Source: Cadophora sp. MPI-SDFR-AT-0126
Taxonomy: Eukaryota > Ascomycota > Leotiomycetes > Helotiales > Ploettnerulaceae
NCBI GenBank assembly: GCA_020747065.1
Contig: JAGMVK010000007.1
Location: forward strand, 1,302,001 to 1,366,000
Direction of reading: 5' to 3'
Length of the DNA stretch: 64,000 nucleotides
Shown piece after piece: positions 1 to 11,664 of this stretch. Position numbers and translations under genes: made by a program. Every line of letters begins with the position of its first letter. Position 1 is the stretch's first letter. The notes below the pieces were generated by a model. That model was not told where the DNA came from and searched no databases. It saw only the letters and a list, made by a program, of their open reading frames with translations.

Positions 1-363
1 TGTTGCAAGATCAAATTGCAGGATGCCTCCTCCGATCTTTGCCGTCTTCTTATCTCTTGAGACGTTGACGTATGAAATATCCCTCATGTCGATAGCCAAG
101 GCATCTTGGGCGAATGCTGCTCCAGAGAGATTGTGGCCACCTGTACGGATTGTAAATTTGATGGCGTTGGAGACGGCAAATTTGACGAGGAGAGAGACAT
201 CAGCTGCCGATTTGGGACGTGTAATTGCTAGTGGAATGGCTTCCTGATCGCGGGCGAATATTTTTCTAAGGGATGTGTAATCGGGAGAGGAAGGTGTTAC
301 ATACGTGATGTGCGGATGCTTCGCGAACAAGCTCTCAAGGGCAGCCAGGTTTGCGTCTGCCAT
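1..363 (-). CDS. FAD-linked oxidoreductase, N-terminal part (partial)
   Basis: This is the first 121 codons of a gene that runs off the left edge of the window, starting at ATG 363. The protein opens with about 40 residues and then enters an FAD-binding PCMH-type fold of the berberine-bridge-enzyme/oxidase family. The stretch RTGGHNLSG (residues 73-81) matches the conserved R-x-G-G-H segment in which His77 would carry covalently bound FAD, and it is followed by the typical IDM and GGG turns. No signal peptide is visible, since the start MADANLAAL is polar, so a cytosolic enzyme is more likely than the secreted BBE type. The substrate-binding half lies outside the window, so the substrate cannot be named. 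Family assignment is firm; specific function is unknown. Confidence 0.8.
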   Translation of the reverse strand, partial: MADANLAALESLFAKHPHITYVTPSSPDYTSLRKIFARDQEAIPLAITRPKSAADVSLLVKFAVSNAIKFTIRTGGHNLSGAAFAQDALAIDMRDISYVNVSRDKKTAKIGGGILQFDLAT

Positions 364-1065
364 GTTTGATAATGATAGTAGAATGATCAAGAGAGCACAA
401 ATGATGTGGAAATAAAACCTTCTGGGTGTGGCTTGTATGGTCTTTATACCAAAGACATGCACCTCAGCTCGATGGCCCTCGGCGTCTGCCCCAGGCATTA
501 TTCGATCGTTATGTGATTGGAATTACGCATGAAGAAATACTATTGCTTGTGCAAGCCTAGCTCTTACACCTTCTACATGTCAGCAGAGACTAAATGAGAC
601 AGTGTTACTGTATTGTACACGAAATTTCCGCAGAACGAGCATCTCCTTGCAGATGTGTTGAAGGCGTTCCCCGAAGGCGAACGCGAAGCGAGACTATTGG
701 CTCAAGATGCGAGAGCCAAGACTCTTCAGGTTAAGCGGTAGGTATTCGGTGAAGCTGTATATGGAAGTGCAAGTGCTGACATACGTACAATGGTCCGAGT
801 ACTGGAAATTTGTTGGAGGTTTGCAGTGTAGCCAAAGTCGAGTGGGAGCCGCTGGAATTTTTCGCGATAGGAAAGCCTTGCGAGGTCACCCGCTTTCAGC
901 ATCTTCTCCGTACCATCAGTGACGTACACTGTTGGTCATTGTGTTCCCGTAATTCGCATGGATGGAGGAACGATGGGAGCCGACTTTACTTTTCAGCTTC
1001 TAAGCTTATGATTACATGATCGATGGATTGCTACATGTTCGCCTAGAACTAGACAAAAGATGCAC
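364..1065. other. Intergenic, promoter of the FAD oxidase
   Basis: About 700 bases between the FAD-oxidase start and the cupin stop. Short open frames occur on both strands around 707-1019 but overlap each other, have no recognisable family and no splice partners. I see no tRNA, repeat or mobile element here. Confidence 0.5.
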
Positions 1066-1679
1066 TCAATACTTTCCACTGAGTTTCACCAAACCAGCAG
1101 CCTCATTCTCCTTTTTGCTCTTCTGACTCCATTCTGGAGCCTCATCAATTCCTTCATCCTCTTCCTTGTCGCCTTGCTCCTTCGTGTGGTGCACCGTGGT
1201 GGCATTATGCTCAGCAGGCGAGTAAATGGTGTACAAGATCTTTAAATCCACATTAGCCCACTAAATATCCAAGACCGCTTTGGGATAACAAAAGGCTTAC
1301 TAGAGGCGAATCCCCAGTATTGATAAACTGGTGCTGCGTTCCAGCAGGTACCACCATTAGGTCTCCAGCTTCCACATCTTGATCCTTCCCGTTGATCGTG
1401 GCTTTCCCCTTGCCAGATGTGAAAGTCAGGGCTTGGTCAACGGTATGAACTTCGTCTCCTATGTCTCCTCCCACAGGCACAGTCATCAAAACTACTTGAG
1501 AGTAGAGTCCTGTGAACAGCACCTTGCGGAATTCTCCAGACGACGCTGGCAACTTAGAGGTCATCTTGGGAAAGTAAACCACTGATGTATGGGTCAGTGC
1601 TACTGCTGAACTAACTCAAGGAAGATGCATCCTCACTCTCATGAGCCGGTGGGCTCGAATTTGGCTTCTGAGATGCCAT
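1066..1679 (-). CDS. Small cupin-domain protein
   Basis: Three exons (1679-1616, 1581-1301, 1239-1066) give 172 aa. Donors GTTAGT and GTAAGC and the AG acceptors are canonical, and the frame closes exactly. A single cupin barrel lies at about residues 45-125: GDEVHTVDQALTFTSGKG, then a PAGTQHQFINTG segment that carries the second metal-type histidine. The highly charged tail (YSPAEHN, HHTKEQGDKEEDEGIDEAPEW) is typical of a fungal cupin group annotated as mannose-6-phosphate isomerase-like. The first cupin motif lacks a full HxH, so metal binding or catalysis is uncertain. No signal peptide. Family is clear; the substrate is unknown. Confidence 0.85.
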
Positions 1680-2227
1680 AGTGCGAGTTTGTAAATGGTG
1701 GGATGCAAATAGAGGGGTTTTGGTTGATATGCGGACACTGCTAGGCAGAGAAAGAGTCCTTAAAGTTTTTGGCACGAACATAAAGTGTGAAGAGCAAAAA
1801 TACTTCTCTCGATAGAAAAGACCAAGATTACAACATAGGAAAGAACTATTCTCATGAACAGCTGAGGTTGAATCGATTGGTGATGTCATGACATCCCTGG
1901 TCCGCCTCGGGATCCAACGAGAGATGTCATAGAAACACCCTGGAGAAACTCTAGGTCGATCCTGAACTATATTGAACTATCAATAAGTTATTGACTGCAG
2001 ATGAGCTGTATAGACCGAGTTTGGAGCTGACGGCTCGACTCAGTCCTGCCGCTTGATATTAAATATTCGCATCTTCATAATCGGTTGACAAGGTTTGAAC
2101 AAAGGCCGGGCCAACACAATAGACTGTATCCCCATTGCCGGGTCGGATTAACGATTCGCCGCTGTCGGTCGATTTCTTGAGATCATTCAAGCCCCATTTG
2201 CAGCTTCTCTCAAATGAACCACATACA
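1680..2227. other. Intergenic between cupin gene and COX11
   Basis: Divergent upstream region of 548 bases serving the cupin gene (leftward) and COX11 (rightward). The short open frames here read through splice sites or antisense to COX11. Nothing else is supported. Confidence 0.5.
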
Positions 2228-3045
2228 ATGAACAGCTTTTCCCGGTCATTATCGAGCGTTACTCGCAAAGATGCAGCTTGGATGTGCTCATCGTGTGCGA
2301 AAAGTACACGCCGCGATGCCTCCACGCCATTTTTTAGACCATCGATGAGCCGGACCATATCGAATACCTCAAAACCTAGACAAGGTATCGCGCCGACGAT
2401 GGAGCAATTGCGAGCGCCTTTCCATAAGAAGAATGCCTCGACATTATACTACACTCTCAGTGTTATCCTTGGTACTGTGGCATTTTCGTATGGTTCTGTG
2501 CCGATGTACAAAATGGTGTGTTTGTTTCGATACCCCACCACGCCCAGCACAAGTAGCTAATACACCTACAGATCTGCCAAACCACAGGCTGGGGAGGTCA
2601 ACCGATCAAGGCGCCTGGGCATGGAGGAACTGATGATGGCGGCGACCCCTCTACCCGACTGAGACCAGTCACATCTGCCAAACGCATACGCATTACCTTC
2701 AACGGATCTGTATCGGATGTCATGCCGTGGAAGTTCGTTCCCCAACAACGCGAAGTAAGAGTCCTTCCAGGAGAAACTGCTCTAGCATTCTATACTGCGA
2801 CGAATCGATCAGACGATGATATCATTGGGGTGGCAACATACAGTGTAACTCCTGCACAGGTGGCGCCATATTTCTCAAAGATCCAGTGCTTTTGCTTCGA
2901 GGAGCAGAGGTTGAATGCCGGGGAGACGGTAGATATGCCGGTGTTCTTTTATATCGATCCGGACTTTGTGAATGATCCGAATATGAGGGGAATTGAGCAG
3001 GTTACGCTGAGTTATACGTTCTTCAGTAAGATATTCTGGAACTGA
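2228..3045 (+). CDS. COX11: Cytochrome c oxidase assembly protein Cox11
   Basis: Two exons (2228-2515 and 2572-3045) give 253 aa. Cox11 is the inner-membrane copper chaperone that delivers copper to the CuB site of Cox1. An Arg/Ser-rich presequence of about 60 residues is followed by one membrane segment (residues 71-90). The soluble CtaG/Cox11 domain then opens with MYKMICQTTGWGG, in which Cys98 is a conserved family cysteine, and holds the copper-binding CFCF motif (Cys202, Cys204). The family ending (FFYIDPDF then YTFF) is present. The 56-nt intron falls immediately after the membrane segment. The start at 2228 gives a mitochondrial-type presequence; an upstream in-frame ATG at 2135 would add unrelated residues and is less likely. 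It converges on the deacetylase gene, with stops about 200 bases apart. Confidence 0.95.
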
Positions 3046-3243
3046 ACTGTGGAATGGTGCTAACAAGGAGCAGAGGCGCGATATGATAACAATGGGCAAC
3101 TGAAGCCGTATGCATGAGCGAGATTATGGTTGTACATTCTGTAGTATATGCATTGATTGGCGTTCGCAAACAAGGAGCGGTACAGGGTGTCCGTCTATCA
3201 TACATTTATTTCTACTCTATCTGGCCCGTTTACTTGGATTCGT

Positions 3244-4489
3244 CTATGCTAGTCCTGATGCCCTTTTACCCAAAATCCAGGTTTCCTTTACTTCTCCAGT
3301 CTCGCTCAAAACGACAAAATCTCCTCTCTTTCCAACGTCCAGCGTACCTCGATCCTTCAAGTCCATGGCATTTGCTACGTTTTCAGTAACACATCTGACA
3401 GCCTTTTCGATTGGAATCTCAGCCCAAGCCATAAGGTTTCTCACGCACTCATCGAGACCGATACATGTACCAATGAGAGTATCTGTGCCTTCAATGGTCA
3501 CTTTGTTTCCCTCTTTGAGCTGGTTGAAGGGGATTTGAGCGTGGCCAGGGTGAATACCATCAGGTAGGCCGGAGAGCTCGATGCTGTCTGTGATGAGAAT
3601 GCAGTGGCTGGGTGATGATCTATATGCGATGCCAACGATGCGTGGATGCAAGTGTATGGAATCAGCAATAATGGAGAAATAAGGTGGTGAGGGGTCAGTT
3701 ATGAGACCTGCGTCTATGAGTAAGCTGCTTATTTCCGTGGATAGTATGAAACTCACCTGGAAGTCCAGGCTCGCGATGATGAAGCGGATTCATCGCGTTG
3801 AAGGTATGCGTGATGAGATTTGCGCCAGCTTTCAGTCCTGCCAATCCTTCTTGGTGATTCGCGGCACTATGCCCCATGGACACATGGACGCCATATTGCT
3901 TGGTCAGAGTCTCGATGTGTTTCAAAGCTCCTGGTAGTTCAGGAGCCAAAGTCAACACTCGAATCGAGTTCTCCAGATTCTCTTTTCCATATATCAACTC
4001 AAGAGATGCAGATTCCGGGATGTGCATATTCTTCGCATCATGAGCACCTTTCTTCGATGGTGCTAGAAATGGTCCTTCAACATGTGCTCCAAGAACCGAA
4101 GCTGAGTCTGGGGAATCCTGTGGTTTGAGGAACGGTAAAGCTCCTCGAAAGACTTCAGGCGATACAGTCGGTATAGTTGGGTAGAATCCTGTGACTCCTG
4201 TCGAAGGAAGATATCGAGCAAGCTTCTGAACGCCTGCCTGGTATGTCTCTGATTTGCTGTAGTGAGCAAAGTGGAACCCCAGGGCGCCGTTGGTTTGAAG
4301 CTCTAGGAAACCAGGAGAGATGATGGCGTTCCTCAAGTCGACTTGTTCTGTATTTGGAGGAAGTGGAGAATTAGGTATGATGAGTCCTGACGAGTCGATT
4401 GTGAGAGGAGAATTGACCAGTGTCCCATTTTTACATTGTCGGCAATTTACGAATTGCTTTGCTGAAGACATACTGGAGGCGCCTGTCAC
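3244..4489 (-). CDS. DAC1: N-acetylglucosamine-6-phosphate deacetylase
   Basis: Two exons (about 4471-3757 and 3707-3244) give some 392 aa. It hydrolyses GlcNAc-6-phosphate to glucosamine-6-phosphate and acetate, the second step of GlcNAc use and chitin recycling. Amidohydrolase-fold marks, numbered from ATG 4471, are HVEGPF (130-135), MGHSAA (about 199-204), THTFNAMNPLHH (221-232, metal and phosphate binding), IADSIHLHP, and LITDS with the catalytic-type Asp. An in-frame ATG at 4489 would add six residues; 4471 is my preferred start. The 3' splice site is ambiguous: AG at 3714 or at 3708 both keep frame and differ by two residues. I prefer 3708 because the other would give an intron of only 43 nt. 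No other GlcNAc-catabolic gene lies next to it in this window. Confidence 0.93.
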
Positions 4490-5174
4490 GAAGTAGTATG
4501 TCCAAGCGGCTCACGATTTCTAATGCTCAGGCAAGAGATACAGAGTTTCCTTGGCATGTATTCATATAAATATGAACGAAGTCTACCTTTACATAGACCG
4601 ACACGGTACAGGTACGCAACGTTACTCAAATCAGACAGGCGATGTTACCCCGCTTAGCCGCCCACTATCGCGGTAGGGGTAGGGGTACTGTATTTACGTG
4701 ACAAGGGTTCGCGCCTCGCTTCCAGGGGAAATGAAAAGGGGGTTGAGCTCAACCTCGCGTCTTTTTTTATTTTCTGGGATATGGTCATGAACTGATGTCA
4801 ATATTGATTGGAAGAATCTACAGCTTCGAAGAGAATCATGCAATAAAAAAGATGATAGCTTTGTCTTGTAAGGGCTTCAAGCGACTTGGCTCACCCGCCA
4901 CAGGCCCATTCCCGGCCCGAAATGACATCACTCGCAGCTTGCTTGATTCACGTCCCTCAACCTGGAACGCAAGCTCGATTGTCTTTCAACGTAAACAAAA
5001 AAAAAAACATTCCACTTCGCGTCTTCAATTCGAGCATTTATGCTTTTCACTTCTGTCGGTAGATCTCTGTTTTCTATTCTTGTGCCTTGTGAGATTTATA
5101 TCAGCAGTTTTGATTGCCTGTGAGGCCTCCGCAAGTGCTGCCTGATCCCTAGAAACCACTGTCAGATTGTCCAT
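4490..5174. other. Divergent promoter region, deacetylase and mug190
   Basis: 685 bases between two divergent starts. It includes a short G-rich run with two AGGGG pentamers near 4674-4686, a motif also known as the stress-response element in yeast, and A/T-rich tracts near 4760 and 5000. No gene seen. Confidence 0.4.
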
Positions 5175-8100
5175 ATGGCGTCTGAAGATCAGAAGACAGT
5201 CCCTGGGGGACATTACTCGGGAGCGAATCCTGTACCAAACATTCAGAAGTTCGTGGAGAGCCTGGACGCAGAGAAGAAGAAACGGGATAGGAACATTGAT
5301 CAAGGGTTGACGAGTGGAGAGATTAAGGACCATGTAGTTCCCGAACCTGGAGTTGCAGGGACGAAGAAGAAAGTCACTGATCCAACGACTGGACGAGATG
5401 TCGAGATCGAAGATGTTAACAAGCATTTCATGAAAGCTGTGGAAAGTCCTCAGGTAAGTCCTTGGCACTTTGAAGCTACATTGCTAACTTGTCTAACGCA
5501 GCTATCCGTTCCGAACGCAAATGTTTACAAGAAGACTCCCGTGAAAACGGATGGAACGCAGTCAGGCGAAGAGTATAAAGTAAATCAAGATATCACCGCG
5601 CCTCCGGATCCATTGGAGCGAATTCTACATCAGATGTTCCCATTCATGGTGAAAAAACGAATATTCTCTTTCATCCCACGCCATCTACGAGTTTTGAGCC
5701 AATGTATGAGGCCCTGGAACGGCGAATCTACATCTAATGTGTTGGTGTGCTAGTAGCAATCGTCGTCTTGGGGAAGTTCTTCGGCGGCGCTCTTTATGGG
5801 CTTGTTCCACTAGGTCTCTGCGTCACCTCGGGCATCCATCTCTGGATGAAAGACCTCGTCAGGAGAGGACGAGCACAAGAGTGGAGCACGGAGAAGACTC
5901 GCGGAGAGACTGTATGTAGCCCCAGATAACTAATCGAGTTCATCATTGATACGCCTAGGCAACTGCAAATCTCATACCTGAATCAGTCGAGTGGATGAAT
6001 ACGTTCTTAGGGGTTATGTGGGGTCTAATTGACCCGGACATGTTTACTTCTGTTGCGGATACCCTCGAAGATGTCATGCAAGCATCTGTCCCAAGCATTA
6101 TTGAGAACGTTCGAGTTGCCGAGATCAATCAAGGCAATAACCCCTTCCGAGTACTTAGTCTTCGAGCTCTGCCAGATGGTCATGTCTCGGAAATAAAAGA
6201 TGCCATTCACAAACAGAATGAAAAGACGAAAGATCCCCAAGAACTGGCAGCTGATGAAGAAGGGGGAGATTATTACAACCTTGAATGTTCTTTTGCTTAT
6301 CATGCAGCACCTACTGGAGCTGGAACCTCAGAAAAGGCTAAGAACATGCACAGTGGGTGCTCTTGGAGTTCTTTTTTACTTGCACAGTTGTTCGAGTTGG
6401 ACCATAGCCTGTGCCCTCTTCCTCAGATAAAATTTTCTTTCATCTCCAGAGTCATTTTGGCACTCTCAATCTTCACCTAAAACGGAAACACACTGACTCC
6501 GAATTTTTCTGTAGTGCATTTGGTGTTCTATCTTGGCGTCAAGGGACTGTTTGGCGTGTGGGTCTCCCGACATTTCGTAGTCACTTGAGAGCTTGAGTAC
6601 ATGAGGCTGATGTGGATACAGTCCACTTCCAATATTCGTTGAACTGCAGGGTCTGGTTGGAACGGTCAGGCTCAGACTTCAGATGTCTCCAGAAGCACCG
6701 TTCTTGAAAGTTGTCACTTTTACCCTCATGGGCCTGCCGAAAGTACAGGCCGGCTGTGTCCCTTTGCTAGATGCAGGAATCAACATTTTAAATCTGCCTC
6801 TGATATCCAATTTTGTCAACTATGCAATTGGTAGGTCAGCCTCTTCGTCACGAAGATTGCTTGTGCTGCTTGGCGGTCTTGCGCTCCCAGCATATATTAC
6901 GATCTAAAACCCGTGCTGACATCGAATTTATAGCTGCAGCTGCGAATGAATACGTTGCGCCTAAGTCTTTGAGTCTCGACATGACGAAGCTTTTGAAAGG
7001 CGATGACATCCAAAAGGATACACAGGCACTAGGCATCCTCTGGATTCGAATTCATAAGGCCACCGGTCTCAGCAAACAGGATCGACGCGGTTCTAAAGGA
7101 GGAGGCAGTGATCCATACATAACAGTCAGTTGCTCGAAATACGGCAAGCCAATGTATTGCGCCCGAGTGATTCAAGACGACTTGAATCCAGTGTGGGAAG
7201 AAACGTGTGCGCTTCTTGTCACGCCGGATCTTATAAAAGCAGACGAACAACTTTCAATGGAACTCTGGGACTCAGACCGAGCCACAGCAGATGATGTTGT
7301 CGGTAAAGTTGAGCTTTCGATGCAGAAAATGATTCAGCACCCTGGGAAAATGTATCCTCAGATATCTCCACTTCGGGGTATGCACCAGGAAAAGACCATG
7401 CCGGGTGAGCTTCATTGGGAGGTTGGATACTTTGGCAAGCCGCAATTCCGACCTGCTCTCAGGTCACATGGAAAAGATGTCAATCTACCCGACCAGCTCA
7501 AAGACAAGGACAAGCTGCAAGATGAGAAGGGGTCCCTTGATACAGCAGCAGAGGAGGCTGTTGTGAACACTCCTCCAGATCCAATATGGCCCAGTGGTAT
7601 CTGTAGCGTCATCATACACCAGATTGTCAATCTCGAATTCCAGAACCTCAAAGGAAGTCAAGGAAAGCGTACGGGTAGGGAATTTGAACCTGCTCAACCG
7701 AGCGGGGAAAACACGGATGAGGAACATAAGAAGCTTCCCAGCGGCTACTGCACAATTTTGTTCAATGATGAATTAGTAATTTTGCCGCACATTCCAGGTA
7801 TTGAGCATTGATTACTGAAATCCCATAGGTCTACAGGACACGTACGAAGGCTGTGAGCAGCAAGCCAATTTACAACGCGGGTACGGAACGATTTATGAGA
7901 GATTGGAGATCTGGAGTCATAACAGTCACAGTCCGAGACCAACGTATGAGACAGGTAGGCGCTTTTGAACTCACCCCAACCCCTCCCCTCCAACAAGTCA
8001 ACTGTTACGGGCATGTTCTAGTCGGACTCAACATAGAAAATCTAGCGGAAGAACCTTACTAACCTGGAGGCCTTCACTAGCACGATCCGATCCTCGGTGT

Positions 8101-9463
8101 CGTTCCACTGAAGCTCTCCGACATCCTCCAAACTAGCTCCCAAGTTACCAGGTGGTATCCACTCGATGGTGGAATCGGGTTTGGTCGAATCAGAATTTCA
8201 CTCTTGTTCAGGAGTATCGAAACAAGGTTACCACCAAAACAGCTGGGATGGGACGTCGGCACCTTCGAATTTACCTCTGACCAAATAATTGCTACTGGGT
8301 TCAACACAAAAAGTAAACTAAAATTGAGAACTGGAGGTAGCTCCGGTAAAATTGGCACGGCGCAGTGCAAGAAAATTGACGAGCGAGATGGCGTTTGCTG
8401 GGACGTGGCTGATGAAGAAGGAAAGAACAGGGTCAGACTACCAGTCAAATACCGATACCGATCCCCAATCATATTCGAATTTCATTCAGCAAACAAAAAG
8501 GGTGCTGAAGCATATGCCGTCATTTGGCTTCACCACCTTGAAGACAACCATGAGGAGGACATCAACATTCCTATCTGGAAGACCGACAATGGGATGCGAT
8601 TGACGCAAAATTATATTACTGAAGAAAATTTCAGAAACGTTCCAGATATAATAATCGAAGAAATTGGGCGGCTCCATTTCAGGGGGCGATACAAGGCCGG
8701 TATGGACCAGGATCACAGCGCTTTTGTCACCGACAATGACTCTCGAGAGACGCAAGAGACTTGGGATGCTTGCAACTCGGATGGGGTTCGCGATACAATT
8801 GTCACTAAAGAGCTACCGGAGGCAGTACAAGAGCTCCATGACCAGTCTCTGACACAGGGGAGGAACGTATTGTCCCAAGCCGACGACGGAGAGAAACAGA
8901 AGTGGATGGCCAAAGATGGAACGGACTGGAGCGGAGCGTTTGGTCAAGACCCTGCTCGACTTGCAGATCGGAAGATACAAGGGAGAAAAATAGGATCAGA
9001 CTACAGTGACAAAAATATGGACGAGTTTAATCAGAGTACGGGCGAAGAGGAGGACGAGTCGTCTGGGTCTGACACAGATGCAAGCGACCTCGGCGTGCAC
9101 GATGCTACCAACCACGAAGAATTTGAAGATGACCAAACGAGTGGAAAAGCGGAAGCAGATACCAGTGATCAAGAAAATGCGGGAAACACAGCTGACATGG
9201 GCACAGCGGCAACAAATGGAAGGAAAAGCCACACTAGGGTCGCGGGCAAAGGTTTGCTGTCCCGAGCGAAAGATCCAATCAAGCAGATCAAGAACTACAG
9301 CGAGGATAAATCAGAGCTACACCGTAAGCATAAAGGACTTATGCAATGGAGACCGGTACGGAACCTACAATTTGCGAAGAATGAAGCCAAGTTTGCTGTA
9401 AGAAGGACGCTGAAGAAAGGCACATTGCAAGGAAGAAAGCCTGACGTGGAATCGGAATTTTGA
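5175..9463 (+). CDS. mug190: Mug190-type SMP/C2 lipid-transfer protein, frame disrupted by two lesions
   Basis: Eight exons can be traced: 5175-5453, 5502-5911, 5959-6352, 6515-6557, 6622-6830, 6934-7775, 7829-7954, 8081-9463. The family consists of ER-anchored, tricalbin-like proteins (fission yeast Mug190, meiotically upregulated) thought to move lipids at ER-plasma membrane contacts. Visible in order: a polar N-terminus; a membrane hairpin (VGVLVAIVVLGKFFGG and on); an SMP-type domain starting LIPESVEWMNTFLG; a first C2 domain (WIRIHKATGLSKQDRR, DPYITV, LNPVWEET); a second C2-like domain (VIIHQIVNLEFQNL, SGVITVTVRDQR); and an acidic tail with a basic end. Exon 2 is broken: a run of six A at 5652-5657 shifts the frame by one base relative to the conserved hairpin, and a TAA (about 5728-5730) interrupts that downstream frame. 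Total exon length is 3,686, one short of a multiple of three. All later exons are open. This is either a young pseudogene or sequence error. Confidence 0.82.
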
Positions 9464-9627
9464 TTTCAAGGGTAATGAGAATTGAGTATTGGGCATAGCG
9501 GGACTAGCAAACTATATTTCCATGGGATTCTGGCTCTCAAGGGACATAGTAGACGTCTCAATAGAAGAAGTGGATCCTATGAATCTCAGCAATTGACTGT
9601 CTGGTGATGAACTCAGGGGCCTCTCGC

Positions 9628-9949
9628 TTAATTATAGGGGCTGTTCATGTCAACTTTGGCATTTGTCAGGTCTTGATTGTGAATCTTAACGTATTTTAAC
9701 TGGTTGGCTCGATACTTGAAAAGTATAGACTCATTGTTGGCAATTCGAAGTATCCATGCTCCATGATTGTCCATGACTTTGACAGCTGTCTGTTGGCAGC
9801 AGGTTAGGATGTCGCTGGAGCTCACGACATGGATGTTTTTCTAAGCTTCGACAAGCAGTACAGTACGAGTGAATCAAATGACATACTCACACTCCCTCAC
9901 AAATGATCCAGACAAATACTCGAAAATATAAAGTCTTGGAATGAAACAT
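9628..9949 (-). CDS. Doubtful small two-exon open frame
   Basis: A 65-codon open frame on the minus strand ends at 9628. It can be joined through a plausible intron (donor GTGTGA, acceptor TTAG just before the frame) to an upstream exon starting at ATG 9949, giving about 90 aa beginning MFHSKTLYFRVF. I do not recognise the product. No domain, signal or repeat is evident, and the first exon is short. It lies between mug190 and the Cys-rich orphan. It may be chance; the rest of 9464-10199 holds nothing I can support. Confidence 0.18.
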
Positions 9950-10199
9950 CTCGGCAGGCGCCGAGTTCTTTTGTTGTTCGGCACAAACACCATCCCGTTC
10001 TCAGCCTGGCAGCTGCCAGACTCCACTCGAACCAAGTATTCAATATCACAACTGCGCTATACAAAAACATTCACGGAAAATAAGTGACAATAAACCAGTC
10101 AACTTCAAAGGTCACAAATTCACCTCGCTGCCTTCCATCACGACATTATTAATCAAGAACCTATTCTTCCGACCGCTTTCCTAACCTAGACTTATCAGA

Positions 10200-10943
10200 A
10201 TGTGTCCACCACGAAATAACGCAAACATGTTTCAGGGGATATCAGATGTAGAAGAACTTGAAACTGATTGTCTGGCCATGGTCGAAACAGATAAGGCCTT
10301 AGACACGACGGAGCGGAAAACACTTCATTTTCTCCATCTACGGATTGAAATACACTTCCGGATCCTCAACTTTGTGTGTGACTTCAGTGTTATAAGCCTC
10401 AGTCTAACTTGGTACGTCATCCTATTCACATTTCTGATCTCAGATCTCCTATTGCGGCATTCCAGAGAACCTAGAGACTCGACTTTGAGCTCAGGCGAGT
10501 CGTAGTAAAGCATCGCTCAACATTACACCGTCAGCACTCACTTCTCATCCAGTCCCTCTCCACTCACATCCCAGACCCGAATTACCGTCTACCACTTGCA
10601 AAACTCAACTAACACCTCCACCAGCCGAAAGCTCTACACCCGCCTCTTCCCCCTCACCCACTCCCGCGACCCCTCCCTCTCCTCCAGCTCCCCCTCATCC
10701 AGCGTCCCCCACCCCAACCCAACAGGCTGCCGCCATTGCATCCCCGTCCGCTACTCGCCGGCACACTGCGAACTCCACTACCACATCCGATGCTTCTTCC
10801 CACCCTCGCACATGTACTGCGGCAACTGCGACCTGTTCACTCTAAGCGAGCAGAAGAATTTCAGCGATTCGAAGGAGATCTGTAGGAGGTGTGGAGTGTC
10901 GTATAGGAGGAGGTATGAGAGGGGAAGGATTTGTGGATGTTAG
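10200..10943 (+). CDS. Cys-rich orphan protein with CxxC pairs
   Basis: Two exons (10200-10411 and 10535-10943) joined by a GTACGT...CAG intron give 206 aa with exact frame. The N-terminal half is acidic with Leu-rich helical segments. A Ser/Pro-rich linker follows, then a Cys-rich C-terminus with CRHC, CELHYHIRC, CGNC and CRRCG clusters and an Arg-rich end (RRRYERGRICGC). The spacing suggests one or two zinc-binding ribbons, but I cannot match it to a named family. Other acceptors inside the intron give early stops, which is why this join was chosen. An overlapping frame in exon 2 is also open but is only Pro/Thr/Ala low-complexity. Function unknown. Confidence 0.45.
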
Positions 10944-11664
10944 GGAGAAGGAGGTGGGGAGGAAAAGGGGGAGTAGGTTAGTGTTGGCCTGGACTCTTTT
11001 CGTTTCTGTTCTTTGATCGGACTTCTGGAATTTGTTGCTGATGAACGGGCAGGTGGTTCAAAGTGTCTAGATGAATTACTGTGCTCGGTTGGATTGAGCA
11101 CTTTACGAGTACGTATGTTCAGGGGAATGGTTTAGGGGAATGAATTTGTGGATGACAGCTGGTAGAGTACGAGTGCATTTTGGAGGGTAAGCACAGCGTT
11201 GATTTTTGATTGGCTTGACACGAGTCACATCAGCGAAATGCTTGGTGTATTGACGAGGACTGGATCTTGGGCCGTTGACTTCTGCTCCTATCTTGTAGTT
11301 TTTGCATTGGTTGATGCGCAGCAGTTTATTTCTGAGGGTACACATCACGCTGATATTGATTGGGAAACTCTGAATGATATGTTACATTTCATCTATTGAG
11401 ATCTGCTTATCCTGATTCAATATTCCGACCTTCTAAATCCAATCCCCACTGGTTCAGTCTAACACTCCAAAAACGCCGACTGAACAATACCAAAAAGACT
11501 AGGGGTATACAATTTTCGAAACATTTCCCATCCACGGTGCTCTTGACAAGCGGCAACTTCCCGTTGTCCCGCTTCCAGCTCAGACAATCGCAATCCTCCA
11601 TATGCCTCATCATCAACATCATCCGGATTGTTCTTTCATACCGGGACAGCGCTACCAAAGCATA
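10944..11664. other. Intergenic between orphan and RTA1-family gene
   Basis: About 720 bases with only short, mutually overlapping open frames. It presumably holds the 3' ends of the two converging genes. Nothing else supported. Confidence 0.4.

Noticed and set aside
6411..6596. Separate small gene at mug190 exon 4
   Set aside because: The sequence is explained by two GTGGGT-donor introns flanking a 43-nt exon coding MHLVFYLGVKGLFGV.
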